Below, one piece after another: positions 48,701-64,000 of a stretch of 64,000 nucleotides of DNA (position 1 is the first letter of the stretch; each line of letters starts with the position of its first letter). Both the position numbers and the translations under genes were made by a program. Under the pieces are notes generated by a model that worked only from the letters and a program-made list of their open reading frames with translations, had not been told where the DNA came from and did not search any database. Location of the stretch: NCBI GenBank assembly GCA_947652115.1, contig OX393562.1:12847001-12911000 (forward strand), written 5' to 3'. The stretch comes from Blastomussa wellsi. Taxonomy: Eukaryota; Cnidaria; Anthozoa; Scleractinia; Plerogyridae.

Positions 48701-49011
48701 TTTGCTGTACAGGCCATTATCATCAAGGCGTTGTTTCCTGTAGCTATCTGCCAATCTTTGCTCTGTATCTTCACCACGTTTTAATGTAGTGAAGAAAAGT
48801 TTATCGTGTAGTTTGATCGTCCGGGTGATGGTATAGTCCTGAGAAGGAATGTTGTCGGTGACAGTAACTAGTTTAGAACGCGTATACTTCAATGATTTTT
48901 CTTTTCGTTTTTCTCCAGGGTGAAGAAGAGGGCGCGGCGGCGATGGTTCCGTCTGATGATGAAGGCGAAATGGAAGACATGAAGGCACGATTGGAAGCAC
49001 TTCGTAGTTAA
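31689..49011 (+). CDS. CHMP3: Charged multivesicular body protein 3 (ESCRT-III, VPS24)
   Basis: ESCRT-III subunit that co-assembles with CHMP2/CHMP4 on endosomal and other membranes for inward vesicle budding, abscission and repair, then is stripped off by VPS4. Exons: 31689-31733, 36200-36260, 43782-43961, 44389-44510, 45908-46019, 47298-47338, 48919-49011. All phases agree; the product is 217 residues (human 222). It has the CHMP3 start MGLFGQTPKP, basic helix 1 'LRKENRALDRQIR', 'DAAKKGHKDVCTVLAKE', 'PEIQATMQEMSKEMMK', 'AGIIEEMLEDTFEGMEEDDL', and the C-terminal MIT-interacting motif 'MEDMKARLEALRS' for VPS4. It is divergent from GOT1 and convergent with HECTD2. Intron 1 (4.5 kb) and intron 2 (7.5 kb) are filled with transposons. 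Confidence 0.95.
32946..33060. mobile_element. Partial copy of the 25.0-kb palindromic MITE
   Basis: Shares ACAATTTCGATATTTTAAAATTC, CAATAGACATCACT.CGAGGCTC and the inner GCCTCG arm with 25004-25164, but the right arm is cut where 5S-like sequence begins. Confidence 0.75.
33080..33143 (-). ncRNA. 5S rRNA-like fragment (SINE3-type or pseudogene), minus strand
   Basis: On the minus strand it reads CACTGAAGTTAAACCCAATT, then GGTTAGTACTTGGATGGGAG ACC, which is the 3' half of animal 5S rRNA including the C-box GGATGGGAGACC of the internal promoter. The 5' half is missing, so it is not a functional gene. Confidence 0.7.
33160..33270 (+). ncRNA. 5S rRNA-like sequence (SINE3-type or pseudogene), plus strand
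   Basis: Reads ..CCGATCACCAAATTTAAGCAA (A-box region), GGGTTACTACTTGGATGGGTGACC (C-box region) and ..GTGTTGTGGGCTTTT, ending in the T-run expected of a 5S terminator. It is about 110 nt long with several changes from a standard 5S. It lies head-to-head with the fragment at 33080-33143, in CHMP3 intron 1. Confidence 0.7.
34598..35665. mobile_element. G-run-ended inverted-repeat element with T7G3 minisatellite
   Basis: The left end CAGGGGGGGTACTCAAAATA.. with CGGGGGGGTCCGACG is mirrored at the right end (..CGGACCCCCCCCCGTCATGT.. GAGTACCCCCCCTGGG). A direct repeat GTTTTGT(CCC) flanks it (34591-34600 and 35666-35675). Next to each end are 3-4 copies of a ~25-bp unit containing GTATTTTTTTGGGT. 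The centre (34840-35500) has no conserved ORF. It lies in CHMP3 intron 1. Confidence 0.8.
35753..36065. mobile_element. PIF/Harbinger-type MITE, TSD TTA, CHMP3 intron 1
   Basis: Ends GGGGGTGATTACATGGC and its complement, then repeated 'TTTCAGCCCGGG' motifs; 313 bp flanked by TTA (35750-35752 and 36066-36068). Several internal CAGCCCGGGC palindromes are present. Confidence 0.85.
36200..36260 (+). CDS. CHMP3: CHMP3 exon 2
   Basis: Acceptor GAATGTAG, donor GTTGGT; 20 codons VQEWCRGLRKENRALDRQIR plus one G. It is small and sits 135 bp after a TTA-flanked MITE. Confidence 0.9.
36604..36710 (+). repeat. (AAT)n microsatellite
   Basis: About 35 AAT triplets with a few AGT interruptions in CHMP3 intron 2. 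Confidence 0.97.
36856..37020. mobile_element. Palindromic MITE with GC-rich loop
   Basis: TACTATTAAGGATTAATTGC.. and ..GCAATTAATCCTTAATAGTA pair across a TCGCGAAGCGACGA centre, with outer arms TAATCACATGAGG/CTCATGGGATTA. Just beyond, TTATCAATAAAGGGCAAA (37019) and its complement (about 37216) form a further inverted pair. Confidence 0.8.
37362..37580 (-). mobile_element. tRNA-derived SINE-like repeat
   Basis: On the minus strand a tRNA-like head is visible: an A-box-like region in CACAGCGGTGAGAGTGCTCT, then a B-box in GGTTCAATTCCCGG. The body towards 37362 is unlike the other SINE families here. Boundaries are approximate. Confidence 0.6.
37926..38394 (-). pseudogene. LINE ORF2: C-terminal part with Cys motif
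   Basis: Beyond the nested insertion the frame resumes with 'PTNNFLLKIGKKENENCTFC', then 'HGYPETLIHLFWSC', the C-x2-C-x7-H-x4-C motif near the C-terminus of L1/Tx1 ORF2. It runs to 'HIKKNCK' and a stop at 37926. Confidence 0.85.
38399..38643 (-). mobile_element. Nested 5'-truncated LINE tail with (TATG)n end
   Basis: This 245-bp insert splits the ORF2 codons for 'HRR-IPTNN'. A direct repeat GTAT lies at 38395-38398 and 38644-38647. On the minus strand it reads a LINE-type C-terminal peptide 'NDLKNVNSVKAFKSKLTK', then a 3' UTR and a (TATG)n tail. Its 3' ~100 bp are near-identical to 1267-1370. Confidence 0.85.
38648..39696 (-). pseudogene. LINE ORF2: middle part, shifted frames
   Basis: 39502-39696 carries 'GKDLKWPKSKVKSLGLWLS' in one frame; 39562 downward carries 'LLAASQLVYLLAPL', 'NGKGDKIKRKVMINEPKKGG' and 'MIDLCSFNKSLKITWVKKY' in another. 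At the switch near 39570 about 20 residues expected in the family are missing, consistent with a small deletion. The frame stops at the nested insertion after 'FLHRR'. Confidence 0.85.
39678..41966 (-). pseudogene. LINE ORF2: endonuclease and reverse transcriptase (first part)
   Basis: The open frame begins after a stop at 41967-41969 with 'LQIASLNVRGIGNNAKRKEV' and has no ATG before the conserved region. The AP-like endonuclease shows 'LQEVHCSEN', 'GGDFNLVLD', 'CRLDFFLVS' and 'KTDHSMITL'. The reverse transcriptase shows 'WRPITLLNTDYKIAAKAIA', 'DQTGFMKGRFIGENI', 'FIDFEKAFDSLEW', 'RGFRQGCPLSPYLF' and the catalytic YADD at 39846-39857. These motifs are those of Tx1/L1-like LINEs. The frame is lost near 39690 and continues in another frame ('KWPKSKVKSLGLWLS'). 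Confidence 0.9.
42357..43322 (-). CDS. LINE ORF1 protein (L1 ORF1p-like)
   Basis: 321 codons, intact from ATG to stop. The N-terminus is basic and polar, followed by a long coiled coil (about residues 60-165, rich in K/E/L heptads). An RRM/C-terminal region of the L1 ORF1p (Transposase_22) type follows, with 'LEAYSRCENIKFNNIPES', 'VHRLGKK' and 'RPILARFLRFKDCEKIL'. In the L1 group this protein is an RNA-binding, trimeric nucleic-acid chaperone that packages the LINE RNA. The frame is undamaged although ORF2 is broken. Confidence 0.88.
   Translation of the reverse strand: MAESLLKFVSKRRNRSSDSSGDGNTESPEAKKPKSTADPARATVRNEHGEMNEDSDIVLTALEMTEDLSGILKSILEKLTKLDTIESAVKNIESGLDKLELRTTRLEELEKTAREDIDNLKINHGLLEKKQDDAKVKIDQKIKKLDDKIVQLQEKERNIQQALEDLNTKDLYLEAYSRCENIKFNNIPESASPRNGLEDTEEVLRSFLHAQLGYHEAASVEIQRVHRLGKKKDDGGARPILARFLRFKDCEKILALGPRLKGTNFQMFRDLPQELVTRRSKQMETFKKAKRNNIPVSFSKSQPDKLYVRGKLWPVGQVLDT
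43440..43590 (-). repeat. TCTCG minisatellite element, copy 2 (inverted)
   Basis: Reverse-orientation units AAATGAGAACCTTCTCAAGAT and GAGAAATGAGACCTGTCGCA, flanked by GGTGACTTTCATTTGGGTGG, the complement of the flank at 22695 and 63715. It lies next to the LINE target site (43398-43411). Confidence 0.65.
43782..43961 (+). CDS. CHMP3: CHMP3 exon 3
   Basis: Acceptor TTTTATTGCAG, donor GTGAGC. Encodes 'AIQREQEKATRSLKDAAKK' and 'IIRSRKAVNKIYSSKA', the long ESCRT-III hairpin. Confidence 0.95.
44389..44510 (+). CDS. CHMP3: CHMP3 exon 4
   Basis: Encodes 'LRMAGALEKSSEVMKYMQQL' and 'PEIQATMQEMSKEMMK', ending in phase 0 with donor GTATTT. Confidence 0.95.
44566..44748. mobile_element. Palindromic foldback element, CHMP3 intron 4
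   Basis: ATATTTGTTGTGGTTTTAAT.. TTAAACCAGTTTGGTTT.. TTTCCCT pairs with AGGGAAA.. CAAACTGGTTTAA.. TTAAACCACAATATAT. It is AT-rich with no coding sequence. Confidence 0.75.
45908..46019 (+). CDS. CHMP3: CHMP3 exon 5
   Basis: Acceptor TTTCCAG. Encodes 'AGIIEEMLEDTFEGMEEDD' and 'VDKILFEVTK', the acidic autoinhibitory region. Confidence 0.95.
47298..47338 (+). CDS. CHMP3: CHMP3 exon 6
   Basis: A 41-nt exon with acceptor TTTCTCTAG and donor GTAAGT, encoding 'GALGQAGHVADKLP', which matches the family 'GALGKAP.KV.DALP'. Confidence 0.93.
47717..47829 (+). mobile_element. MITE (CCTCGGTGTAAAAACC family), truncated copy
   Basis: Carries the left end CCTCGGTGTAAAAACCTGTG and the T-rich interior as in 17857 and 52246, but stops at ACATCACTCGTGAG without the right inverted end. 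CHMP3 intron 6. Confidence 0.75.
48325..48480 (+). repeat. Tandem ~74-bp duplication resembling a heat-shock promoter
   Basis: Two diverged copies, each with GCATAACT.TCGAG.ATTCTCCCA.CCCC followed by a TATA-like TTTATAAACATGGAAAAGTC or TATATAAACACGGAAAAGTC. TTCGAGAATTCTC is close to the inverted nTTCnnGAAnnTTCn heat-shock element. CHMP3 intron 6. Confidence 0.5.
48919..49011 (+). CDS. CHMP3: CHMP3 exon 7 (MIM motif, stop)
   Basis: Acceptor TTTTTCTCCAG; encodes an acidic linker and 'MEDMKARLEALRS' followed by TAA. Confidence 0.95.
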   Translation, partial: GEEEGAAAMVPSDDEGEMEDMKARLEALRS

Positions 49012-49023
49012 ATAGCAACGTAG

Positions 49024-49029
49024 AATAAA
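49024..49029 (+). promoter_or_regulatory. Candidate CHMP3 poly(A) signal
   Basis: AATAAA 12 nt after the stop codon. It would give a very short 3' UTR; a more distal site is possible. Confidence 0.4.
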
Positions 49030-49511
49030 TCCTTGTGAAGATATACCAAAATTTAAGTTCTCTCTTGTTCCCCATCTCAGCCTCCAGAGTTTGAGTTGAG
49101 GGATCAGGAGATATTTCATTGCATGACATTCCAGGCCACTATGAAAAGTACCCGGGATGCCAGAGGGTCTTCTCACCATCTCACTACTATTAATTTAACA
49201 AAGACGAGATGACCCCTAGCATCCAGGTTTGTGAAAATCAGTTTTCTAAAGATCTTAGTTAAATTATGCGGCCTGTCGTTGTGTTTGCTTGCTCTTTTTT
49301 TATCATCGTGTTTCCTTGCATCGTATTTTGTTTCTAGAGAACTAGCAACACTCGATGTGTTTTTGTATAAAATTTAGAAAGAAATACGAAAGGGAAAGAC
49401 ATTGTCCACGATGTGTATTTCTTACAGGTTAGGGGAGTAAATTCTGTCGCTTCTTTTCCCTCTTGTATAAATGAGTCTTTCGGCCTTATGTGCTACCGAG
49501 CACGAAGAGGA

Positions 49512-49541
49512 TTAACCCTTTAAGCCCCAAGGGGTCTCCCT

Positions 49542-49588
<47 letters not shown>

Positions 49589-49655
49589 CACTCTTGGGGA
49601 GTAAAGGGTTAAGGGAGATAGTTTTTTAACCCTTTAAGCCCCAAGGGGTCTCCCT

Positions 49656-49702
<47 letters not shown>

Positions 49703-49726
49703 CACTCTTGGGGAGTAAAGGGTTAA
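49512..49726 (+). repeat. Perfect direct duplication of a 101-bp palindromic unit
   Basis: 49512-49612 and 49626-49726 are identical, separated by 13 bp. Each unit begins TTAACCCTTTAAGCCCCAAG and ends CTTGGGGAGTAAAGGGTTAA, so each is itself an inverted-ended MITE-like unit. Confidence 0.9.
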
Positions 49727-51664
49727 GTAAGTAAGTAAGTATAAATGAGTCTCGTTTGCAGGGTAGCAGCCTCCTCTTCCCTCCTTTACCTAAAAGATAC
49801 TTTTTTAATAATCCTGCAATGTCCAGCCTAGATAATGCTCTATCTTATGTTGAAGGACACTGAACTCCCATTACGCATTTCCATGTTATTTACGAGTTTG
49901 AAAATACTTCCGCAATCTGGTATGTACTTTTTAGGTTACTCAAAGTAAATCAGAAGACCTATTTAAGCTGTTTGGTGACGTTTTACATCGTTTGGCGGTC
50001 CTTTAGACTGCATTATCACAGGACCTTGTAATACGAGTTGCCATTTGCCTCAGTTTAAAGGCGAGTCAAATCAGTTTTTGGAATTTGTGATTTCCGGATT
50101 TCCTAATCGAATGCCCCCTTAGGAAAACTCGGAAATGTTCTATCAGCTTGCGGTTCTTCATTTGGGAGAGATCTACAGTGCAAGCTTACTAGCTCTTTCC
50201 TAGCCCGAGTATTAGCGTAGATTACCGTTTTATGTATGAAACTTTTCTTGTGGTAAAGAATAGAAATTGAGAGGGTTAATTTTAACTGCTTGTAAATAGT
50301 AATTGCAGCCAATCCAAATATTGGTGATCATTTCCGCGAAATAAATGACACTTCTTTAAAATGTGCTCTCGTTTGATGTCATTATGGAAATTTAGTTCCT
50401 TGATGTTAGACCATTGTAGAAATGTGTCCACAGTGTCTGTGACAAGAGCCTTTGATTTATAAGGAAAGGTTCCACGTACCCTGTGATTCAGTGTGCGTAA
50501 AAAAGGCCATTGACTAGGGAATAGACGTCCGAGACTCCGAGTGGGCAAGCCGAGTAAAAAGTTAAAAGTTCTGTGCTACCGAAACGGATATCCGCGCATC
50601 TTGGCGGGGAGTGCCCCTCCCCAGTTTCGAAAATTGTCGAAATTTTTCGGGCGAAACGCTATGGATTCTGGCGACAGCAGTAGCAATTTTGGGGTGGTTG
50701 TATAACCGGGTTAAGGAGGCTCGAAAGGGTTTTCAGCTGCACGTGCGAACCGGAAATGAAACGTGCGAAAAACATTTCTTTTTATTTCGAAAACTAACTT
50801 GGTGACCTACCTTGATATTTTGCATACGCTTAACATCCAGTACGCTTATTCAAATATAAAAGTTTGGGCAAAAACTGTGTTGTGGAATTTCCTGTAATTT
50901 ATAAATTTCCACAACACAGGACAGCACAGATTTTTCTAATACTGGCAGATAAAATACAGAATTGAGCGAGCTTTTAAATAACGAAATAAAAATGGGAGAT
51001 CACCGACTTAGTTTTAAAGATAATTGGCAAAAACTGAAATTTGGGGGTTCTTTTGTCACTGTTGAGGTGTTGCCATGGTAACCGCTATGACGTCATAAAC
51101 ATTCTTAAAGTATTACCCAATAACAGAGTTCTAAATCTATTCATACTTTGTCCGAATGATCGTAAAGACTTTTCTGTAGTCCTGCATCATTTTATAAGTA
51201 CTATAACAGTGAGAAAACTCTTTCGAGCCTCCTTAAAGCTAACACATTCGGAAATGGTGTATTTTTTCGGGCAAGGAGATTACAGCAACCCCCACCCCCC
51301 CCCCCCCCCCCCCGCAAGTCTGAAGGTGCCCGTAAGCCGTATGGCTAATTGGCATCATATAACGTTGACTGAGGGGCATAGGGGTCAAAAGACACACCCT
51401 TTCTAGCGCCACGTCCCCGTGTAAATCAGGGTGCGTGCCTTCAACCAAAAAATCCAGTGGTGTCGCAGCTCTCGTAAGCTTGCGATTCTACTGGTCTTCT
51501 AGTGTAGCATTTTGCTAAAATCCGGTTAGAAAATTCGAAATTTTCGTGAACCGAGAGGAACTGTAGACCAAAGCGGTCACTTCAAAATGGCGGGTCTGTA
51601 GTCTACTGGACGATTTCACAAGTTTTAACAGACAATATCCTGTAGAACGAGGACATAGTTACAG

Positions 51665-51890
51665 CGAGACGCGCCTACGTGTGGCCACCCAACAAACTTT
51701 TTTGCCAATCAGAGAGCGCGAATTTGTTTGAGTTGTCCCGCCTCCTTGTTAAAAGCGCGACAGGTTTCGTGACAACAGCTTTGAACATTGCAAGGGTTGG
51801 GACAGTTCAAACAAATTCCCGTTCTCTGATTGGCTAATTATAACTTGTCAAAAAAGTTTGTTGGGTGGCCACACTAAGGCGCGTAGCGCT
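51665..51890. mobile_element. Foldback element
   Basis: ACGCGCCTACGTGTGGCCACCCAACAAAC.. TTGCCAATCAGAGA.. pairs with ..TCTCTGATTGGCTAA.. GTTTGTTGGGTGGCCACACT.. GCGCGT. The interior encodes nothing. Confidence 0.75.
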
Positions 51891-52134
51891 GTAAAAACCG
51901 AGAGTTCTTCACAAAAATACCTTTGAGCACAATCATCCGAGATACGTTACAAAGCAAATTAAAACGTATGAAGTCTCTCCCACAAACTGGAGGAATACCC
52001 GTTCAAGACTTATCTCTGCAGACATCGAATTTAAAAGCCAGGAAACACACTCTCGAAATAAAAATGATCTGTGGAATGGCCGACATGCGATACTACTCAC
52101 TTCATAAACTGATAAAGCGGCTATGTTGCAGCGT

Positions 52135-52245
52135 GGTTGCTTCGGTAGTGTAGTCGGTAGTGTAGTGGTCATGACCCCCCTGACTTGTAACCAGGGGAAG
52201 TTAGGAACGTAGGTTGGATTCCGACACGAGTCAAAGTTGGGTTTA
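52135..52245 (+). mobile_element. tRNA-derived SINE head
   Basis: GGTAGTGTAGTGGTCATGAC (A box) and GGTTGGATTCCGAC (B box) at tRNA spacing with a CCCCCTGACTTGTAACCAGGGG stem-loop between them, as in a tRNA anticodon arm. It runs directly into the MITE at 52246. Confidence 0.6.
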
Positions 52246-52393
52246 CCTCGGTGTAAAAACCTGTGACATTTTTCTTTGTTTTTGAGCTATTGCTTTCCTG
52301 TTCTATATTGTTTCGAGGTTTATTTTTTTTGTCTGGCCCGTTATATATTTGTTTTACGTCACTGTTGAGTCGTCACAGGTTCTTACACCGAGG
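52246..52393. mobile_element. MITE (CCTCGGTGTAAAAACC family), second full copy
   Basis: Left end CCTCGGTGTAAAAACCTGTG and right end CACAGGTTCTTACACCGAGG with the same T-rich interior as 17857-17995. Confidence 0.8.
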
Positions 52394-52597
52394 ATGAGCC
52401 AAAAAGTTTTTCTTTCATTTGAGATGTGTGTCGAAAGCTGAATAGCAAACTGTGTTTGCGTGGTTCGGGCAGTAGTTACAACGAAACATGCCAAGGAAAT
52501 AATTCTCATTATTGCGAGACTAAGCTAACTAAAGAAACATATGCTCATTCTCGTCCCCACAGCCCCTTTCGTTTCTCTTGGCCCTGTCGGCCAAGCC

Positions 52598-52840
52598 CTG
52601 CTTGGCACGAAAAACGAAGGGCTCTGGGGACATATATACGATTTTCAAAAGAATTCGAATTTTTTTTATTGGCTGTGGAGAACAAAGAAATCTTAAACGG
52701 AAGTGAAAATGTTCGCGCGGCCGCCTTATTACAACACACATGTAGAAACATCAATGCTATATACATGAAGTCCGGAAGAAGAAGAATCTCGGACTTGAAA
52801 TCCTATATATGTCTCCAGAGCCCTTCGTTTCTCGTGCCAA
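52598..52840. repeat. Inverted repeat around 160-bp centre
   Basis: TGGCACGAAAAACGAAGGGC.. TCTGGGGACATATATA is mirrored by TATATATGTCTCCAGAGCCC.. TTCGTTTCTCGTGCCA. Possible foldback element. Confidence 0.7.
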
Positions 52841-53201
52841 GGCCCTGCCAGCTAAGGGAAACGACCTCGTACCCAGGCGCCTCAAAGTCGCGCGCGCAAG
52901 GAACTTGGGAAGGTTTCTTGTAAACGGAAAGGGCCACGGGAAGGCTCAACGTTGTTCATATTTTAGGACTTTCGTTTCTCTATCCGGGAGCTAGCAAAAC
53001 GAAACTGATTTCCGGCAAAAAAAGAACAGGAAATCCTCGAGAGGTCGACCGGAATTTTCGAATGAGTTTCTAGAAACTTTGTTCTATTCGAGTTTGTATC
53101 GGAATTTCAGGAAATTTTGATCGAATAGAACGCGACCTAAGTGATTCGAAACACAGTTTTAAGATAAGAAAGAAACAAACAAGATCCAAGACCAAGTGAA
53201 C

Positions 53202-53207
53202 TTTATT
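53202..53207 (-). promoter_or_regulatory. Candidate HECTD2 poly(A) signal
   Basis: AATAAA on the minus strand, 970 nt after the stop at 54179. The stretch 53190-54178 would be the 3' UTR; the open frame at 53223-53498 matches no family and is most likely untranslated. Confidence 0.5.
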
Positions 53208-54178
53208 CAGACTTTCCAATTATCACTTGAAAAGAACTTCTTGTGACCGCCAATCGTACGCATGAGCCCGCATAACCCTTATCCAGCGGAACGGAAAAGA
53301 AACGACCATGTTATAAGATTCTGCTTGATAATGGTTAGGTGGGCCCTGAAACAATCTGATGCGATCGCCTGAAAAATCATTTGTTATTTTTTTCCCTACA
53401 AAATCGTAACAAGAATGACAATTAACCCGAACCAACAAAAAACGACACATATCCAACCCATCGGGTACACCAAATAAATTTCTCTGGAAATGAAACACTA
53501 TCTACAATTGCGGACACTATATACATTTAAATTTAAACCTATCATAACTGTACAATTTTAAAACAAATTCTCAAATTAAATTACTAAGGTCGTGTTCTAC
53601 TAGGATCAACCATTTCAACCACAATTTGTTTCGTTTTATGTGGTTGAAGCATCTAAAAGAAATTTCAAGGGCTTTGATTTCGCGTTCCATGAAAGGCCTG
53701 TTTACCTAGAAAAGTGAAAATGTGATTTGGCAACATAGCCAGATGGTTGGGTTGGTTGGGTTTTTCAGGTTTTTATATAGAAAAGCCCTTTTTGGTTGAT
53801 TTAGTTAAAATGATTCTTTGCAAAAGTGTGCTATTAGTAAACTTCAGGGAACGGTTTCCACTAAAATGGTTAATCCCAATATAATTCGACCTAACATTTC
53901 ACGGAACAGCAAAAATTAAAAGATCTAGATTAACAATTTTCAAAATAAGTTCTAAAATGCTTTGGTAAACCTGCGAGATGTAAATTAGCAAAACCAAAGA
54001 ACACTTTGATTTACGTGCCACGTTTAAATTTGTTGGTTTGTGTCGGGTCATGCATGCGTTCGCATCACAAACAGAGTAAACGGCTTCCCGAAAGGTCTGC
54101 CCGCATAACTCCCGCTCTGCGGGATTGAGAAACTACTGAGTAAGAACGAACTGTGATCGTCGTGTCTCCATCAGCCTA

Positions 54179-63165
<8,987 letters not shown>

Positions 63166-63714
63166 CTAAAACCAAAGAAAGTAGAGAGAATGAAACACTC
63201 ATCACCATACCCTGTAAGGTAAGTTGTTCACTGCAAGATTTCGTGAGCATGCAATAACTGCTACAATGCCAGCCAAAATGTTGTAACAAGTTGCTTCTTA
63301 CATTCAAGTTCAAAATAATTTTATGCAGCTATTTTAAGTGTTGGGTTAGGTTACAAGCACCTAACAGCAGGAAATCAGGAAAGTGTATTGCCTCATGGAC
63401 AAATTAGCAACTTACATTTCCCACAGATTTTGTTTTATTTTCTTGTCGGTAATATTTTTGCTTTGTAGTTAGAAGACCAATAACTAAAATCAACCAATCA
63501 GATTGCTCCACTGCTGGTCCAATATTTTCTTAGTATTGGACCTTGCATTGTCCCAAATGATCCCGCAGGTATTTGCTAATTGAAATGGCTTACAAAAGAA
63601 ATAAAACTGACAACAGAAGGGAATTGTTTTCTGAATAAAATACCCGGTGGGCACTTGGGCAGAATTCTGTCCTTTCTTGACCCTTTCTGCTGTCCACTTA
63701 TATCTATTACGCTT

Positions 63715-63880
63715 ACAGTACCGCTCAAATGTAAGTTACCACCTCTTGTCTCGTTTCTCGCGATACGAGTCTCGTTTCTCGCAATACGAGTCTCGTTTCT
63801 CGCGATACGAGTCTCCTTTCCTGCGATACGAGTCTCGTTTCTGGCGAGAAGGTTCTCGTTTCTCTCGAGAGTCACTGAAG
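63715..63880 (+). repeat. TCTCG minisatellite element, copy 3
   Basis: Flank GTAAGTTACCACCTCTTGTC followed by about five units of TCGTTTCTCGCGATACGAGT. This is the most regular of the three copies. Confidence 0.85.
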
Positions 63881-64000
63881 CGTTTAGTATGGAATATATT
63901 ACTCGCAAGAAAGCGGCTTCCATGTAAAAGATTTTTGTTTGCAGTCCACAACCGACCGGCGACGCGATGTTAAAAGATGTGGTTGTTTTTGAGATTTTTG

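Larger units (their letters stand above)
49030..53200. other. Intergenic region between CHMP3 and HECTD2
   Basis: Both genes end toward this 4.2-kb stretch. It holds a perfect 101-bp duplication (49512-49612/49626-49726), a C-run at 51293-51314, a foldback at 51665-51890, a tRNA-like head plus MITE (52135-52393) and an inverted repeat (52598-52840). The longest open frame (52426-52923) lies in repeats and matches no family, so I call no gene. Confidence 0.6.

Noticed and set aside
48656..49129. 157-residue minus-strand open frame over the last CHMP3 exon
   Set aside because: It is antisense to a clearly coding, conserved exon and has no family features.
51293..51314. C-run as a functional site
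   Set aside because: Homopolymer runs of this kind occur at several points in the window; no supporting context.
52426..52923. 165-residue plus-strand open frame
   Set aside because: It spans the inverted repeat at 52598-52840 and matches no protein family.
53223..53498. 91-residue minus-strand open frame as last HECTD2 exon
   Set aside because: The true HECT C-terminus with the catalytic Cys is at 54179-54299 and ends in a stop; this frame falls in the 3' UTR.
63736..63880. CRISPR-like array of ~20-bp repeats
   Set aside because: The units are contiguous and degenerate with no unique spacers; this is a minisatellite in a eukaryotic intron.

Overview
The window is nuclear DNA of an invertebrate animal. 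Genes are split by many introns with GT/AG borders, the intervening DNA is AT-rich, and it is packed with LINE, Penelope-like, SINE and foldback elements. A secreted multi-discoidin protein, a Ly6/uPAR protein, and cytosolic aspartate aminotransferase, CHMP3 and HECTD2 orthologues point to a metazoan. The repeat types and the discoidin gene fit an anthozoan cnidarian such as a reef coral, but that placement is inference. None of the five genes is visible as one ORF. I rebuilt each by matching protein-family homology to splice sites and checking that codon phase is kept across every junction.

Layout, left to right. (1) About 1-8.9 kb, minus strand: a secreted protein with at least four F5/8-type-C (discoidin) domains, running off the left edge. 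One domain carries a loop expanded by five 28-residue repeats full of N-glycosylation sequons. (2) 12.7-13.9 kb, plus strand: a two-exon Ly6/uPAR-type, probably GPI-anchored protein. A Penelope-like remnant with a GIY-YIG ORF lies just upstream. (3) 18.4-31.5 kb, minus strand: cytosolic aspartate aminotransferase (GOT1). It has eight shared exons followed by two homologous, same-phase alternative last exons. (4) 31.7-49.0 kb, plus strand: CHMP3/VPS24, an ESCRT-III subunit, in seven exons. It starts head-to-head with GOT1, with 198 bp between start codons and a perfect CRE palindrome in the gap. (5) 54.2-63.2 kb, minus strand: the HECT-domain part of HECTD2 in eleven exons; its 5' part is outside the right edge.

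Mobile DNA fills the introns and gaps. CHMP3 intron 2 holds an almost complete Tx1/L1-like LINE (37651-43397) in antisense with an exact 14-bp target duplication, and a second LINE tail is nested inside it. Other elements include several TTA-flanked foldback elements of PIF/Harbinger type, a MITE family with an 8-10-bp target duplication, a GC-rich-ended element carrying an internal T7G3 minisatellite, tRNA-derived SINEs, an inverted pair of 5S-rRNA-like sequences, and a family of elements carrying a ~20-bp minisatellite that occurs three times.

The five genes are not a functional pathway. The only likely shared regulation is between GOT1 and CHMP3 through the bidirectional promoter. The best candidates for something undescribed are the duplicated GOT1 terminal exons and the sequon-repeat discoidin loop.
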